Positions 8,673-17,589 are shown, counted from the stretch's first letter. The stretch: 64,000 nucleotides of DNA from UBA3076 sp964646435 (GCA_964646435.1 CAZYEJ010000003.1:1-64000); one strand, 5' to 3'. Notes: a model not told the origin generated them from the letters alone. Numbers and translations: made by a program.

Positions 8673-9013
8673 AGTACTAGTGTTTTAGCTGCCTGGAGTA
8701 CGTTATATGTACCTTCGATATTTGTTCTTATATATGCCAATGGAGAAACGTAGGAATATGGTATCCCGATTAACGCAGCAAGATGAAAAACGGTATCCAC
8801 GTGATGCATTGCACTTAAAACTGAATCGAAGTCACGTATATCACCCGAAACAAACTCTATTTCGTCCCTGAACGGGGAGTCCTCAAGCCAACCCCAGTCG
8901 TTCCGGGAATTATATCTAATAAATGCCTTAACCTTAAAACCTAATTCGACACAGCTTTCTGAAAGGTGTGAACCAATAAATCCTCCGGCACCGGTAATTA
9001 GTACTCTCTTCAT
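8669..9013 (-). pseudogene. Truncated NAD-dependent sugar epimerase/dehydratase
   Basis: The frame has the N-terminal Rossmann part of a short-chain sugar nucleotide epimerase: MKRVLITGAGGFIGSHL (GxxGxxG), VSGDIRDFDSV, and VFHLAALIGIPYSY followed by TNIEGTYNVLQAAK. It then stops after TLVL at residue 114. The catalytic YxxxK and the substrate-binding domain are absent; full-length relatives have about 320 residues. The break coincides with the right end of the IS remnant, so insertion is the likely cause. The product should be inactive. Confidence 0.82.
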
Positions 9014-9091
9014 ATAACTAACCCTTTATCTCAGAAAAGGTGCAAGACAAAGCATTATTCGGTTTGCACATGGAATTTCAAACAGAAATTG

Positions 9092-9356
9092 TTGAACCCG
9101 AATTATGCACTTCAACTACCGAAAAAGGGAATTTTATTTTTAATATTGATCTATTATACTTTACAAATGTATTTAAATCTTTCACCCAAAAGGTAAAGCT
9201 GTTTTTTGATATATTTTTTCGGCATTTGAAGCCGCAAGGGGTTGCCGATATTACCGAATCCGCTTTGTTGTCAGGCGCGTGAAGTACCAAAGTACGTCTA
9301 CGCACCCTCCGCTTCGCATCTTCGGCAAACTCGGCAACTGCATAATCCGGGTTGAA
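9092..9356. repeat. 265-bp MITE-like element sharing its core with the 155-bp repeat family
   Basis: Imperfect terminal inverted repeats (16 of 18 identical) lie at 9092-9109 (TTGAACCCGAATTATGCA) and 9339-9356. The interior (about 9260-9320) includes TTTGTTGTCAGGCGCGTGAA and GTACGTCTACGCACCCTCCG. These closely match the middle of the copies at 39592, 48790 and 57620, while the arms differ. It fills the space between the truncated epimerase and the ArnT-like gene and encodes no supported protein. Confidence 0.7.
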
Positions 9357-9363
9357 TCATTTA

Positions 9364-11034
9364 CTAATGAAAACGAAATAGCTCATTTTTTTGACCAAAA
9401 GCATCAACTCCATTATATAGTAACGTGAAATCAGGATGCGATTCTTTTTGTAAAAAATTAGTGAGTAGTGGATATTTTTTGACTCTCCGATGTTTGAGGT
9501 AAAGGAAGTCAACGTTATTCAGTTCACAGTACCTAACGAGGCCTTTATAGTCTGTATATGGTAGATAGATTTGTTTGCCGCCAGTAAAATGAGATAAATA
9601 GCCTTTTCGAGCGGTGATGTTGGGTGGACGAAATAATTCTTTTTTCACAATGTCAACTATAATGTCGGCCGGTTTACTTAATTCAGCAGGACTATACTCT
9701 TGGTTGAAATGAGATGGTTTGCAGGCCTTCCATAATTGGGGGGTAGAGACCGCAAAAAGGCAACAAACAGATATTAATGAAAGAGTTATTTTGGCTGAGC
9801 CCAAGTTGGTAGCTTGCAAGGCATTTAGTAACTTATCAGAGAAATAATAGATACCAATTCCTTCGATTAATATCATTATTGGGGCAATAATAACAATATG
9901 CCTCATAACTACATTATGTAACAAAGGCGCAATCAGGTTTAAAACGATGAAGGATAATATTAGGAATACTTCAAATAATCTCCTTGTTTCTAATAATGAC
10001 AACAGACCGAAACCGAAAAATATCAATCCTAAAGGCCCTATCAAAATCCCTATTTGCTTTTGATAGAGTTTATTAAATTCCCTAACAGCCGTTCCAATAT
10101 AATCAATAATGCCTGTCTGTGTTTTGAAATTATTTAGTGTTTCTGGATGGCTCTGAATATATTTCATATTTAACTGTCCTGGGCTGTAATCCAAACCGTA
10201 TATTTTTTCATTGTAGGACCTCCCATCCGGATTATTGAGAACAAGCGACCAAGCTTGTCTCCCGTTGATTGCCGGAGTTCCCATTTTATGACTAACCCGC
10301 CAGATTTGAGGAGTAACTACTAGGGAGAAACAGGCAATATAAATGAGCGTCCATACTGTAAGATATTTTCTGGTAATAAAATGTGATTGGCGGTTAATGA
10401 ATTTTCCCCATAAATAATAACTGATTTGGAAAAAAGGAATAAAGACGATATATAAGATTCCTTCTACCCGATTTAAGAAAGCCAAGCCGAATATCATTCC
10501 AAGGATTACAGCCGTCCACCATTTAGGGCTCTGATGTTGTTTCCAGAATAACCAGAATCCAAAATAGACGGTTGCAACATAAGAAGGTTCAGTCAAAACA
10601 CTGAACGAAAAAGGTATGAGAATGGGGCTGAAACTCAAAATAATTAGCGCGAGGGAGATCTCTGTATTCGAGGCAATCCGTTTTCCTATACCATAAATTG
10701 ATATGAATAAAATTGAGCTAAAAAAAAGAGAAGTAAGCCTAGCTCCTGTTTCAACAGACCAGCCGGGCAAACTGAATAGGGCACCGAAAAAGGGATAAAA
10801 TGGCGTGCTGTCCGGGGATAAATCCAGGATTTCCTTGATGTTGAAAGTGAGAAAAGTTTTTATGTTGTTAAGATAGAATAGACTGTCAGTGTCTTCCAGG
10901 AGAACGGTGTTTTTCCAGACAATCAATCTTAACACCAAAAAAACAATGAAAATACCCAGGAAAATGAAGATGTTTGAGTATGGGCACTCATTTCTTTTCC
11001 ATTTCCATGACAGACCGGTAAGCATTGTTGCCAT
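9364..11034 (-). CDS. ArnT/GT39-like integral membrane glycosyltransferase
   Basis: The 556-residue protein has many predicted membrane helices, starting at NIFIFLGIFIVFLVLRLIVW. An acidic periplasmic-loop motif, LLEDTDSLFYL, follows the first helix, as in protein-O-mannosyltransferase and ArnT (PMT_2, GT-C) enzymes, and the protein ends in a soluble domain. GT-C enzymes use polyprenyl-phosphate sugars as donors on the outer face of the membrane. The GtrB-like synthase and EmrE-like protein nearby could supply that donor. Acceptor (polysaccharide, lipid A or protein) is unknown. It appears full length, and the start at 11034 is the first reasonable ATG. Confidence 0.8.
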   Translation of the reverse strand: MATMLTGLSWKWKRNECPYSNIFIFLGIFIVFLVLRLIVWKNTVLLEDTDSLFYLNNIKTFLTFNIKEILDLSPDSTPFYPFFGALFSLPGWSVETGARLTSLFFSSILFISIYGIGKRIASNTEISLALIILSFSPILIPFSFSVLTEPSYVATVYFGFWLFWKQHQSPKWWTAVILGMIFGLAFLNRVEGILYIVFIPFFQISYYLWGKFINRQSHFITRKYLTVWTLIYIACFSLVVTPQIWRVSHKMGTPAINGRQAWSLVLNNPDGRSYNEKIYGLDYSPGQLNMKYIQSHPETLNNFKTQTGIIDYIGTAVREFNKLYQKQIGILIGPLGLIFFGFGLLSLLETRRLFEVFLILSFIVLNLIAPLLHNVVMRHIVIIAPIMILIEGIGIYYFSDKLLNALQATNLGSAKITLSLISVCCLFAVSTPQLWKACKPSHFNQEYSPAELSKPADIIVDIVKKELFRPPNITARKGYLSHFTGGKQIYLPYTDYKGLVRYCELNNVDFLYLKHRRVKKYPLLTNFLQKESHPDFTLLYNGVDAFGQKNELFRFH

Positions 11035-11156
11035 TCCCTTTTTTTATTTGTCTTTCAAATTGGAGTAAGCAAGGTATAGAATCTGGTTATATAGACCCCA
11101 AAGGAGTTATCCTATTAACTCTTAGCCATTGAACCTGTTTTGTCAAAAAAATAGTG

Positions 11157-12407
11157 TTAGTGAATATCATCCCTATCCAAAAGGGACTGAAATATTTCGA
11201 CCAAACGATCATTTAATTTGTGAATGTCATAATGCTTTTTGACATAATCTCTGCCTGCCTTTCCCAACTCAGGCCAGATTTCCGGATGCTCCACGAGATA
11301 TTCCAGTTTTTCTGCCAGCGCCTCAACATCCCTTTCAGGAACTAAAAATCCAGATGTACCGTCCTGGACCAATTCAGGGATTCCACTATGACGGGTTGCA
11401 AGCACCGGGATACCCATGGCCATGGCCTCTTTTATGGCATTCGGAATTCCTTCCTGATCTCCATCAGCGGCAGCGACACTTGGTGCCATCAGAAGATGTG
11501 CTGACTCCAGAAAGCGGATTACCTCGTCATGGCTGCACCAGCCAACTAATTGTACTGCCGCCTTTATATCTAAGTCCTGAATCAGACGTTCCAGGTCATC
11601 TCGCAGATCCCCGTCTCCAACCACAGTGTAGCTCACACGTCGACCTGAGGAAACTACACGGCTAATTGTCTGGATCGCGTATGCTATTCCTTTTTTTTCA
11701 ACTAATCTTGCTACCGTCAATACCTTGGTCGGTTCGTTTGAATTTCGTTGTCTTGCCGAATATTTAAACTTCGAAAAGTCAATGCCGGAACGATGGACCA
11801 GTATTTTTTGTATGTCACAACCTTCTTCAATAAGACGTCGCCTGAGAAAATCGCTCACAGGTAAAAATAGATCCCCTTTGCGAAAAAGATCTTGGAAGGC
11901 ATCTGGATGCTTCCGCAAAAAGGTTGTTGCATCGTACCCCCTGAATGATGTGACTAATTTACCTTTGATAGCACCTATATCTTGTAAAGTAAGTATTGCA
12001 GCTCCTATCGGCCCAAACTGACAATGAATGATATCGAATGGTTTCTTTCTCAGAAAAAGAACCATCAAAAAAAACAGCCTTAAGGAAGCCGCCCTTCTAC
12101 CATATTTGATAAAATTTAACGACTTGAATACTGCAACGGGATTCTTGGCAAGGAATACAACTGAATAAACAACGGCTTTCAAAAAACGAAGGAATAAATT
12201 TCGCGGCATTATTTCCAGTTCAAACGGATAACTAGTGCGGTTCAGCAAGTCATAGCGCATTACCTCTTCGTGAAATTTGGAGCAATTCTCTTTCGCAAAA
12301 GAGATAATTTCCACCTCGTGTCCACGGTCTATAAGACCTGTAATTTGGTTCAGAACGAAGGTTTGAGAAAGAGATGGAAATGGACTCGTGACTACGGCAA
12401 TCCTCAT
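11157..12407 (-). CDS. GT4 glycosyltransferase, WcaL/AmsK-like
   Basis: The N-terminus RIAVVTSPFPSLSQTFVLNQ is the hallmark of the WcaL/AmsK colanic-acid-type group. The donor domain contains TVARLVEKKGIAYAI and VVGDGDLRDDLE. The E-x7-E segment is EGIPNAIKEAMAMGIPV, followed by TRHSGIPELVQDGTSGFLVP. It should add one sugar to the lipid-linked repeat unit in the cytoplasm. Only four bases separate its start from the stop of the upstream GT2 gene (12412-13365), so the two are probably cotranscribed. At 416 residues it has normal length. Confidence 0.9.
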   Translation of the reverse strand: MRIAVVTSPFPSLSQTFVLNQITGLIDRGHEVEIISFAKENCSKFHEEVMRYDLLNRTSYPFELEIMPRNLFLRFLKAVVYSVVFLAKNPVAVFKSLNFIKYGRRAASLRLFFLMVLFLRKKPFDIIHCQFGPIGAAILTLQDIGAIKGKLVTSFRGYDATTFLRKHPDAFQDLFRKGDLFLPVSDFLRRRLIEEGCDIQKILVHRSGIDFSKFKYSARQRNSNEPTKVLTVARLVEKKGIAYAIQTISRVVSSGRRVSYTVVGDGDLRDDLERLIQDLDIKAAVQLVGWCSHDEVIRFLESAHLLMAPSVAAADGDQEGIPNAIKEAMAMGIPVLATRHSGIPELVQDGTSGFLVPERDVEALAEKLEYLVEHPEIWPELGKAGRDYVKKHYDIHKLNDRLVEIFQSLLDRDDIH

Positions 12408-12411
12408 ACTC

Positions 12412-13365
12412 TCATCCCATCAATGTTCTTTTGATTTGTCCCTTAAGTCGAGCCATTAATGACTTCATATTCCTAAAGTAACTGAACGGAGAATAACAAT
12501 AATCAAATGTTCTATATATCATTAAGTAAACTTTTAACCGTTCCATGGAAGATTCAATTGTTGATGCTAATCGATAGTTCTTTGTGCAGAAGAAGCGTAT
12601 TCCATAGCGTCTGATTTCCACCCTTTCATCATCGTTGGATAAAAGATTACACATCACGTCCAACAAATAGACGCAATCTTCGGACCAAGCGTAAACCCGC
12701 GAGGGATCTCCTCCCATATTGGCAGAATGTCGCCGAAAGCTTGCCTTCACGTCATAAACATCTGCTCTGCCATATAACGCTGCTAATTTTACGGTCGCCA
12801 CCACATCGAGGAAGTGATTCGTTCTTGACCGAAATCCGCCGATTTCTTTGAGGCGTTCACAATTGTACAAAGTACTGCACAAGTATAATGCTACCTTCCC
12901 GGAAAACCATCCTAAGAAGAAGTCCTTCGTGGAATCGTACTGGAGACGATTCGGCGTTTCAGCCAAAATAGTACCGTTTCCATCGATTTTGCGTGTTCCG
13001 GTGATAATCACACCCATATCAGTATTGTCATCGACCGCCGTCATACAAGCCTCCACAAAATCCGGATCTATGAGATCGTCGTCGTGGAGCATGAGAAAGT
13101 ACTGTCCTCTGGCTTCTTGTACACAGAAATTGAAATTGTTGACAGGACCAATATTCTCGGTCTGCTTGAAGTATCGGATGCGGGGACTGAAAAATCCGTG
13201 AACGACTTCTTCCGTGTGATCAGTTGAGCAATTATCTGAGACTATTATTTCAATGTTCCCATATGTTTGATTCACAGCGCTTTGAAGGGCCTGTTTAAGA
13301 AAACCGTCAGCGCGGTTGTATGTGGGGATACCGATACTAACTAATGGAGAATTAGAATTTGTCAT
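12412..13365 (-). CDS. GT2 family glycosyltransferase
   Basis: A GT-A fold transferase with PLVSIGIPTYNRADGFLKQA at the N-terminus, IIVSDNCSTDHTEEV, and the metal-binding LMLHDDDLIDPDFV near residue 95. It has no transmembrane segments, so it should be a cytoplasmic, membrane-associated enzyme that extends the repeat unit. The C-terminal third (DYCYSPFSYFRNMKSLMARL) is basic and amphipathic, consistent with membrane contact. It has normal length (317 residues) and no damage. It is the first gene of a pair with the WcaL-like transferase. The sugar specificity cannot be read. Confidence 0.88.
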   Translation of the reverse strand: MTNSNSPLVSIGIPTYNRADGFLKQALQSAVNQTYGNIEIIVSDNCSTDHTEEVVHGFFSPRIRYFKQTENIGPVNNFNFCVQEARGQYFLMLHDDDLIDPDFVEACMTAVDDNTDMGVIITGTRKIDGNGTILAETPNRLQYDSTKDFFLGWFSGKVALYLCSTLYNCERLKEIGGFRSRTNHFLDVVATVKLAALYGRADVYDVKASFRRHSANMGGDPSRVYAWSEDCVYLLDVMCNLLSNDDERVEIRRYGIRFFCTKNYRLASTIESSMERLKVYLMIYRTFDYCYSPFSYFRNMKSLMARLKGQIKRTLMG

Positions 13366-13404
13366 AAAACAACCTTAACACGACATAATAGCTTTGAATA
13401 AATG

Positions 13405-13510
13405 AGCCGCCTTCGGCAGGACTTCTCTGACAGGATCAATAGAATTTATAGGATTTCTTAATATTTTTTATCCTGTTGATCCTGTCAAAAAATGGAAATT
13501 CCTATACTAT
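13405..13510. repeat. Dispersed ~105-bp repeat, copy 1
   Basis: Shares long blocks with 36656-36755: AGCCGCCTTCGGC, GGACTTCTCTGACAGGAT, ATCCTGTTGATC and AATGGAAATTCCTATACTAT. The inner part can pair with itself (CTGACAGGATCAA against TTGATCCTGTC). It separates the GT2 gene start from the end of the hexapeptide acetyltransferase. No coding potential. Confidence 0.8.
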
Positions 13511-13520
13511 CAAGTTAAGT

Positions 13521-14180
13521 TTAAGTGATATCGCTGCGCATTTTTACCACACGAGCAGGTACTCCGGCTGCAACGGCGCTGTCCGGAACGTCTTGCGTTA
13601 CTATGGAACCTGCCGCAATAACTGCCCCTTTTCCTATTCGTACTCCATTCAGTACGGTTACCCTTACACCTAACCATGCATCATCTCCGATGCTGATAGG
13701 TCCCTTTGACTGCAGAGGCTGTTCGCGGATGGTTTTACCGGACGCGATTCCGTGGTCATAGGAATAAAGAGCACAGTTAGGCGCTATCATCACTCCATTA
13801 CCAATCACTATAGGCTCCACATACGAATAGAGATGACAACCAGGATGGATGCTTGATTGAGAACCAACTATTATTTCGCCGCCGAGCCCCGTCTCAAATA
13901 TGGAATCCCTCAGAATTTCGACCCGGTCACCGAATTCAATCTTACCTCCCCCTTTTCGTTCAAAGAGAACTACCCGGTCCCCGATGAAACAATTTTTCCC
14001 AAGACTCAAATCCGGATGGTGAATGATTGCGGTTGATTCTATAAATCCATCTCGATTCAGGAAGGCAAGAGGAATGCGCGCTTTGTAGGGTGGAACAAAC
14101 CACGAAGCCAGCCACATGAAGAACCGGCCGGTACCTGTCGGACCTGCAAAACGCATCCAAAAACGCGCCCATTGATTCAT
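13521..14180 (-). CDS. Left-handed beta-helix (hexapeptide) acyltransferase
   Basis: The 219 residues are dominated by hexapeptide repeats in two blocks (GKNCFIGDRVVLFE to GSQSSIHPGCHLYSY; IGNGVMIAPNCALYSYDHGI to IGDDAWLGVRVTVLNGVRIG). The usual extended loop between them contains a candidate catalytic histidine (YDHGI), and the C-terminus AGSIVTQDVPDSAVAAGVPA is typical. Such trimeric enzymes O- or N-acetylate sugars from acetyl-CoA, so this one probably decorates the polysaccharide. Its ATG overlaps the stop of a small upstream ORF as ATGA. It appears intact. Confidence 0.87.
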   Translation of the reverse strand: MNQWARFWMRFAGPTGTGRFFMWLASWFVPPYKARIPLAFLNRDGFIESTAIIHHPDLSLGKNCFIGDRVVLFERKGGGKIEFGDRVEILRDSIFETGLGGEIIVGSQSSIHPGCHLYSYVEPIVIGNGVMIAPNCALYSYDHGIASGKTIREQPLQSKGPISIGDDAWLGVRVTVLNGVRIGKGAVIAAGSIVTQDVPDSAVAAGVPARVVKMRSDIT

Positions 14181-14368
14181 AAAATTTTTCCGGTTTCATG
14201 GCAGCAGTCAAACGCTTGGTTTGGGCACTGGTTCAGTTTAATTTGAAAAAGATCTCGCCAGGAGATTCTCTTGTCAACCATTTCTACGGATATAGATCCG
14301 AGCAATCGCTCAATATCGTCAAGTTCTGTGCGTAAGAAGACTTCACTGAAGCCAACGAGAAAGATCAC
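14177..14368 (-). CDS. Small ORF between sulfotransferase and acyltransferase, uncertain
   Basis: A 63-codon frame begins inside the end of the sulfotransferase gene (overlap about 26 nt) and ends in a TGA that overlaps the acyltransferase start as ATGA. The middle has protein-like composition (SEVFLRTELDDIERLLGSIS, VDKRISWRDLFQIKL). It matches no family that I recognise. The tight packing suggests a real small gene or the end of a broken one. It could also be a chance frame created by the two flanking genes. Confidence 0.3.
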   Translation of the reverse strand: MIFLVGFSEVFLRTELDDIERLLGSISVEMVDKRISWRDLFQIKLNQCPNQAFDCCHETGKIL

Positions 14369-15269
14369 GATGAATTAAGGATTGTAGTTTCAGGATGTCT
14401 TCTCGATACAGCGTTTTAAGAAATTGACGGGTTTTACTGTCCATTGCTTTCTTTCCAATATTTTTTTTTTGTAAAATCTTACACAACTTTGATGCCTTTT
14501 CGGGTGAAATGATTGCTCTGATTAGTGGTTTGCAGGCACTTTTTACAAAATTGTCTGTGCTTAAAAGACAATGAAGCAGCTTATTCATCGGTACACCTGA
14601 CGGATTGTATATAGAACTTGTGTCCGGCACAAAAGATTCATCTATGCCTAAAAATGCGTAAACGTCTTTGACTAGTTTGAGAGAATCCCGTTTCATATCA
14701 TCAAACAAACAAACTTTCACTTCGCTAAAATTATCCATGTATGCCTTTACTTGATCATAATAAAATCCAAGGCTCTTAGGATAATTCAAGATATCCCAAT
14801 TTTCTCTTTTTCTTTCTTCCTCTTTTTTTAAAAAGTCTTCAAAAGAGCAATTTTCAGCACCATCTCTTACCAGGTGATAATAAGATGAGTAAGCTCTGTC
14901 TGTTGGATTTCTTAATATTATTATTACCTTAATATCGCCTAAATGAGTTTTTATATTGGGAATTGCCGTCTCGTGATGGTATAAGTACGCTGCTGAAGCT
15001 TCACCTATCGCTTTTTGCTCATTTCTTGCGCGTTCAAAGAGATTCCGATAGTCGTCCAATGAGCATATTACTATACGATCGGCAATCTCGTGACGAGGGT
15101 CATTCCGACTGAGTTTTTTATAGATAGCTGACACGAAGAACATGGGTTCTTTTTTCGTTGGCGGCACATAGACTTCAGGATGCTGTTTAAGATATTGGTA
15201 AAGAGACGAGGTTCCACTTTTTGCAGCTCCAACAATTAGAAAATTTGGCAACTTTCTTTGCATGTGCAT
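14343..15269 (-). CDS. PAPS-dependent sulfotransferase (heparan-type fold)
   Basis: The protein has the 5'-phosphosulfate loop NFLIVGAAKSGTSSLYQYL at the N-terminus, EVYVPPTKKEPMFF, GEASAAYLYH, and the 3'-phosphate site KVIIILRNPTDRAYSSYYHL. This is the Sulfotransfer_1 arrangement used for carbohydrate sulfation. I place the start at 15269 (MHMQRKLP), where AAGG precedes the ATG; the frame is open 16 codons further upstream without obvious homology. With about 308 residues it is complete. Together with 12-905 and the fragment at 3246-3569, it implies that the polysaccharide is or was sulfated. Confidence 0.87.
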   Translation of the reverse strand: MHMQRKLPNFLIVGAAKSGTSSLYQYLKQHPEVYVPPTKKEPMFFVSAIYKKLSRNDPRHEIADRIVICSLDDYRNLFERARNEQKAIGEASAAYLYHHETAIPNIKTHLGDIKVIIILRNPTDRAYSSYYHLVRDGAENCSFEDFLKKEEERKRENWDILNYPKSLGFYYDQVKAYMDNFSEVKVCLFDDMKRDSLKLVKDVYAFLGIDESFVPDTSSIYNPSGVPMNKLLHCLLSTDNFVKSACKPLIRAIISPEKASKLCKILQKKNIGKKAMDSKTRQFLKTLYREDILKLQSLIHRDLSRWLQ

Positions 15270-15324
15270 ATGTACCTTAGGATGTAGCTTGAACCGGCAA
15301 TAAGAGTAGCAGTGCAAGCTGCAC

Positions 15325-16656
15325 TTAATTCATTGTCCCTTGCAAGTTTGGACTGTATTGCGTACTCCACCTTAAGAGCGGCCTTACCACCCCTCCCAGC
15401 CTGCTGCCCCAGTCACCGCGCGCTCCATCGCCATCCGAGTTGTCAACGACATAGAAAGTAACTGCATCGCGTTCGTGAAACTGAAAGATTCTGGGCGCGA
15501 CGGTGCCAAGAGCCGGCGAGACGTACAGGCTGCCCTCGGAGAGGAGATTGCCAGGAATCCAGGCGGTGCTGATGTAACGTCCTGTGTCACGGGGACGTCC
15601 TCGCCAGGTAGGATCCTGGTCAATAGCCACAAAAACATGTACGCCTTCTGCATTGTGAAGGTGAAAATGGGGCATTAACACGTACCCTGACATGAGCACA
15701 TCATACTCCATCTCAAGAGCAATGGGCTCACAGATGTCCAATGCTTGTGAAACCTGGCCATCCTTTGTTCGAATTCTCACAGCGTGGAGGCGTGCGACAT
15801 TGCCACCCGGAGCTTCCGCCGGATTATGCCATTCGCGCACTGCAGTTGAACCGGATTGCGCATTAAAATAGGAACCAATAACATCTATTGAAAGACCATC
15901 TTCAATTATAGATCCGGCTTCCAATAGAATGGTTCTTTCGCACAAACGAGTGACTGCTGACATATTATGCGAAACGAAAAGTACCGTTCTGCCTTGTTTC
16001 CCAACATCCTGCATCTTGTTCAGGCATTTTTTTTGAAAGGCCGCATCGCCTACCGCCAGCACTTCATCTATGATCAATATTTCGGGCTCCAAGTGCGCTG
16101 CAACAGAGAAAGCCAAACGGACCTTCATGCCGCTGGAATAACGTTTAACGGGCGTATCAATATACTTTTCTATGCCTGAGAAATCTACAATTTCATCGAA
16201 TTTCCGGTCCACCTCTTTTTTTCTCATTCCCAGGATTGTGCTATTTAAATAAACATTTTCTCTTCCGGTCAATTCAGGATGAAACCCGGTCCCGACTTCC
16301 AGCAGGCTTGAAACCTTACCACTGATTTCACAATATCCTGTAGCCGGACATGTAATTCGTGATAATATTTTGAGAAGAGTTGATTTACCCGCTGCGTTCT
16401 TGCCTATAATTCCTACAACTTGACCCCTCGGAATATCGAAAGAAACGTCTCTCAAGGCCCATACAATATCAGCGGATTCAGCAAATAAATTGTCTTTAAC
16501 GTCGTCGAACTTATAGAGTGAACGAAATTTGCGATAGTTCTTGAAAGGGCTTTTAATGAAATGAACTATAGTAGTACCGAGACTGTCATTAATGTTTTCT
16601 TTTATACCAATGCGGTAACATTTTCCTATATTTCGAGCTTTAATTGCGATATCCAT
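15325..16656 (-). CDS. wzt: Wzt-type polysaccharide ABC transporter ATPase with glycan-binding domain
   Basis: The N-terminal ATPase domain has Walker A GIIGKNAAGKSTLLKIL, the Wzt/TagH-typical LLEVGTGFHPELTGRENVYL, ABC signature YSSGMKVRLAFSVA and Walker B EILIIDEVLAVGD. The last 170 residues (from VREWHNPAEAPGGN) resemble the C-terminal Wzt beta-sandwich. In O-antigen exporters that domain recognises the modified chain end, which couples chain termination to export. It works with the permease encoded just upstream (16762-17589) in the inner membrane. The 443-residue length fits a Wzt with a binding domain. Confidence 0.92.
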   Translation of the reverse strand: MDIAIKARNIGKCYRIGIKENINDSLGTTIVHFIKSPFKNYRKFRSLYKFDDVKDNLFAESADIVWALRDVSFDIPRGQVVGIIGKNAAGKSTLLKILSRITCPATGYCEISGKVSSLLEVGTGFHPELTGRENVYLNSTILGMRKKEVDRKFDEIVDFSGIEKYIDTPVKRYSSGMKVRLAFSVAAHLEPEILIIDEVLAVGDAAFQKKCLNKMQDVGKQGRTVLFVSHNMSAVTRLCERTILLEAGSIIEDGLSIDVIGSYFNAQSGSTAVREWHNPAEAPGGNVARLHAVRIRTKDGQVSQALDICEPIALEMEYDVLMSGYVLMPHFHLHNAEGVHVFVAIDQDPTWRGRPRDTGRYISTAWIPGNLLSEGSLYVSPALGTVAPRIFQFHERDAVTFYVVDNSDGDGARGDWGSRLGGVVRPLLRWSTQYSPNLQGTMN

Positions 16657-16761
16657 ATTGCTTATCTGAGTCTTGATTATAGTTGTTGATTGTTGAAGAT
16701 TTCTTTCTTGGAATCAGACGACATGTAACCTCCAAACCAAAGATCGAGCCGAAAGTCGTTG

Positions 16762-17589
16762 CTAAATAACGTCTACGAATATCCGTTCCATTCTCTTGAA
16801 ATAAAAGGCTCCGCCGATAAAGATGAAAGCTGCAGTAACAATGCCTGGCCAGATATAAGTCCATGGCATCGATGTGCCAAGCAGAGAGGCTCGAAATCCT
16901 TCTATAACTCCGACAATCGGATTCAAAGAATATAGAATCCGGTAGGTATCGGGTATAGAAGCTGCTGAATATACGATGGGAGCTGAATATATCAGCATTC
17001 TGACAAAAAAGGGCATGGCATGTTTTACATCTCGAAAACGAATTGCAAGTGCGGACAGCCACATGCCCATTCCTGCGGGGATTGAAATCATCATTATAAG
17101 GAAAAACGGCAGGAAAAGCATATTCCACGTAGGGGAAACGCGGTAATAAAGCATGAGGGCAAAAACAATCACAAGGGAAATTGTGAAATCGACCAATTTA
17201 GCCAATATAGGCGTCATGGGAAAGATCAGTCTTGGAATATATATCTTTCCAAGAATATTCTGGTTTGCCACCAGGCTTTGACTCGATTGTGACATGGCCT
17301 GCGACATATACGTCCATGGTATTATTGCTACACTGGAAAAGAGGATATAGGGAATTCCTTCTGACGAAATTTTGGCGACTTTTCCAAAAATTATACTAAA
17401 TATTATAATCTGGATTAATGGTTGCAATAAGGCCCAGGAAAATCCCAAGATTGTCTGAGCATATAACACTTTGATTTCACGCCACACCATGAAATAGAAC
17501 AAATCACGGTATTCTTTCATCTCGGCAAAATCAATTAATTGCCAACCAGACACCGGCTTAATTAAAATAGTTGACCGTTGGTCATTCAT
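16762..17589 (-). CDS. wzm: Wzm-type polysaccharide ABC transporter permease
   Basis: The 275-residue ABC-2 permease has six predicted helices. It begins with FAEMKEYRDLFYFMVWREIK, the cytoplasmic gate-helix region typical of Wzm/TagG, and continues IKVLYAQTILGFSWALLQPL and FLIMMISIPAGMGMWLSALA. It forms the channel through which the lipid-linked polymer crosses the inner membrane, powered by the Wzt protein at 15325-16656. The two genes are separated by 105 bp, with no visible terminator. It is the first gene of this short operon; no clear promoter was identified upstream. Confidence 0.92.
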   Translation of the reverse strand: MNDQRSTILIKPVSGWQLIDFAEMKEYRDLFYFMVWREIKVLYAQTILGFSWALLQPLIQIIIFSIIFGKVAKISSEGIPYILFSSVAIIPWTYMSQAMSQSSQSLVANQNILGKIYIPRLIFPMTPILAKLVDFTISLVIVFALMLYYRVSPTWNMLFLPFFLIMMISIPAGMGMWLSALAIRFRDVKHAMPFFVRMLIYSAPIVYSAASIPDTYRILYSLNPIVGVIEGFRASLLGTSMPWTYIWPGIVTAAFIFIGGAFYFKRMERIFVDVI

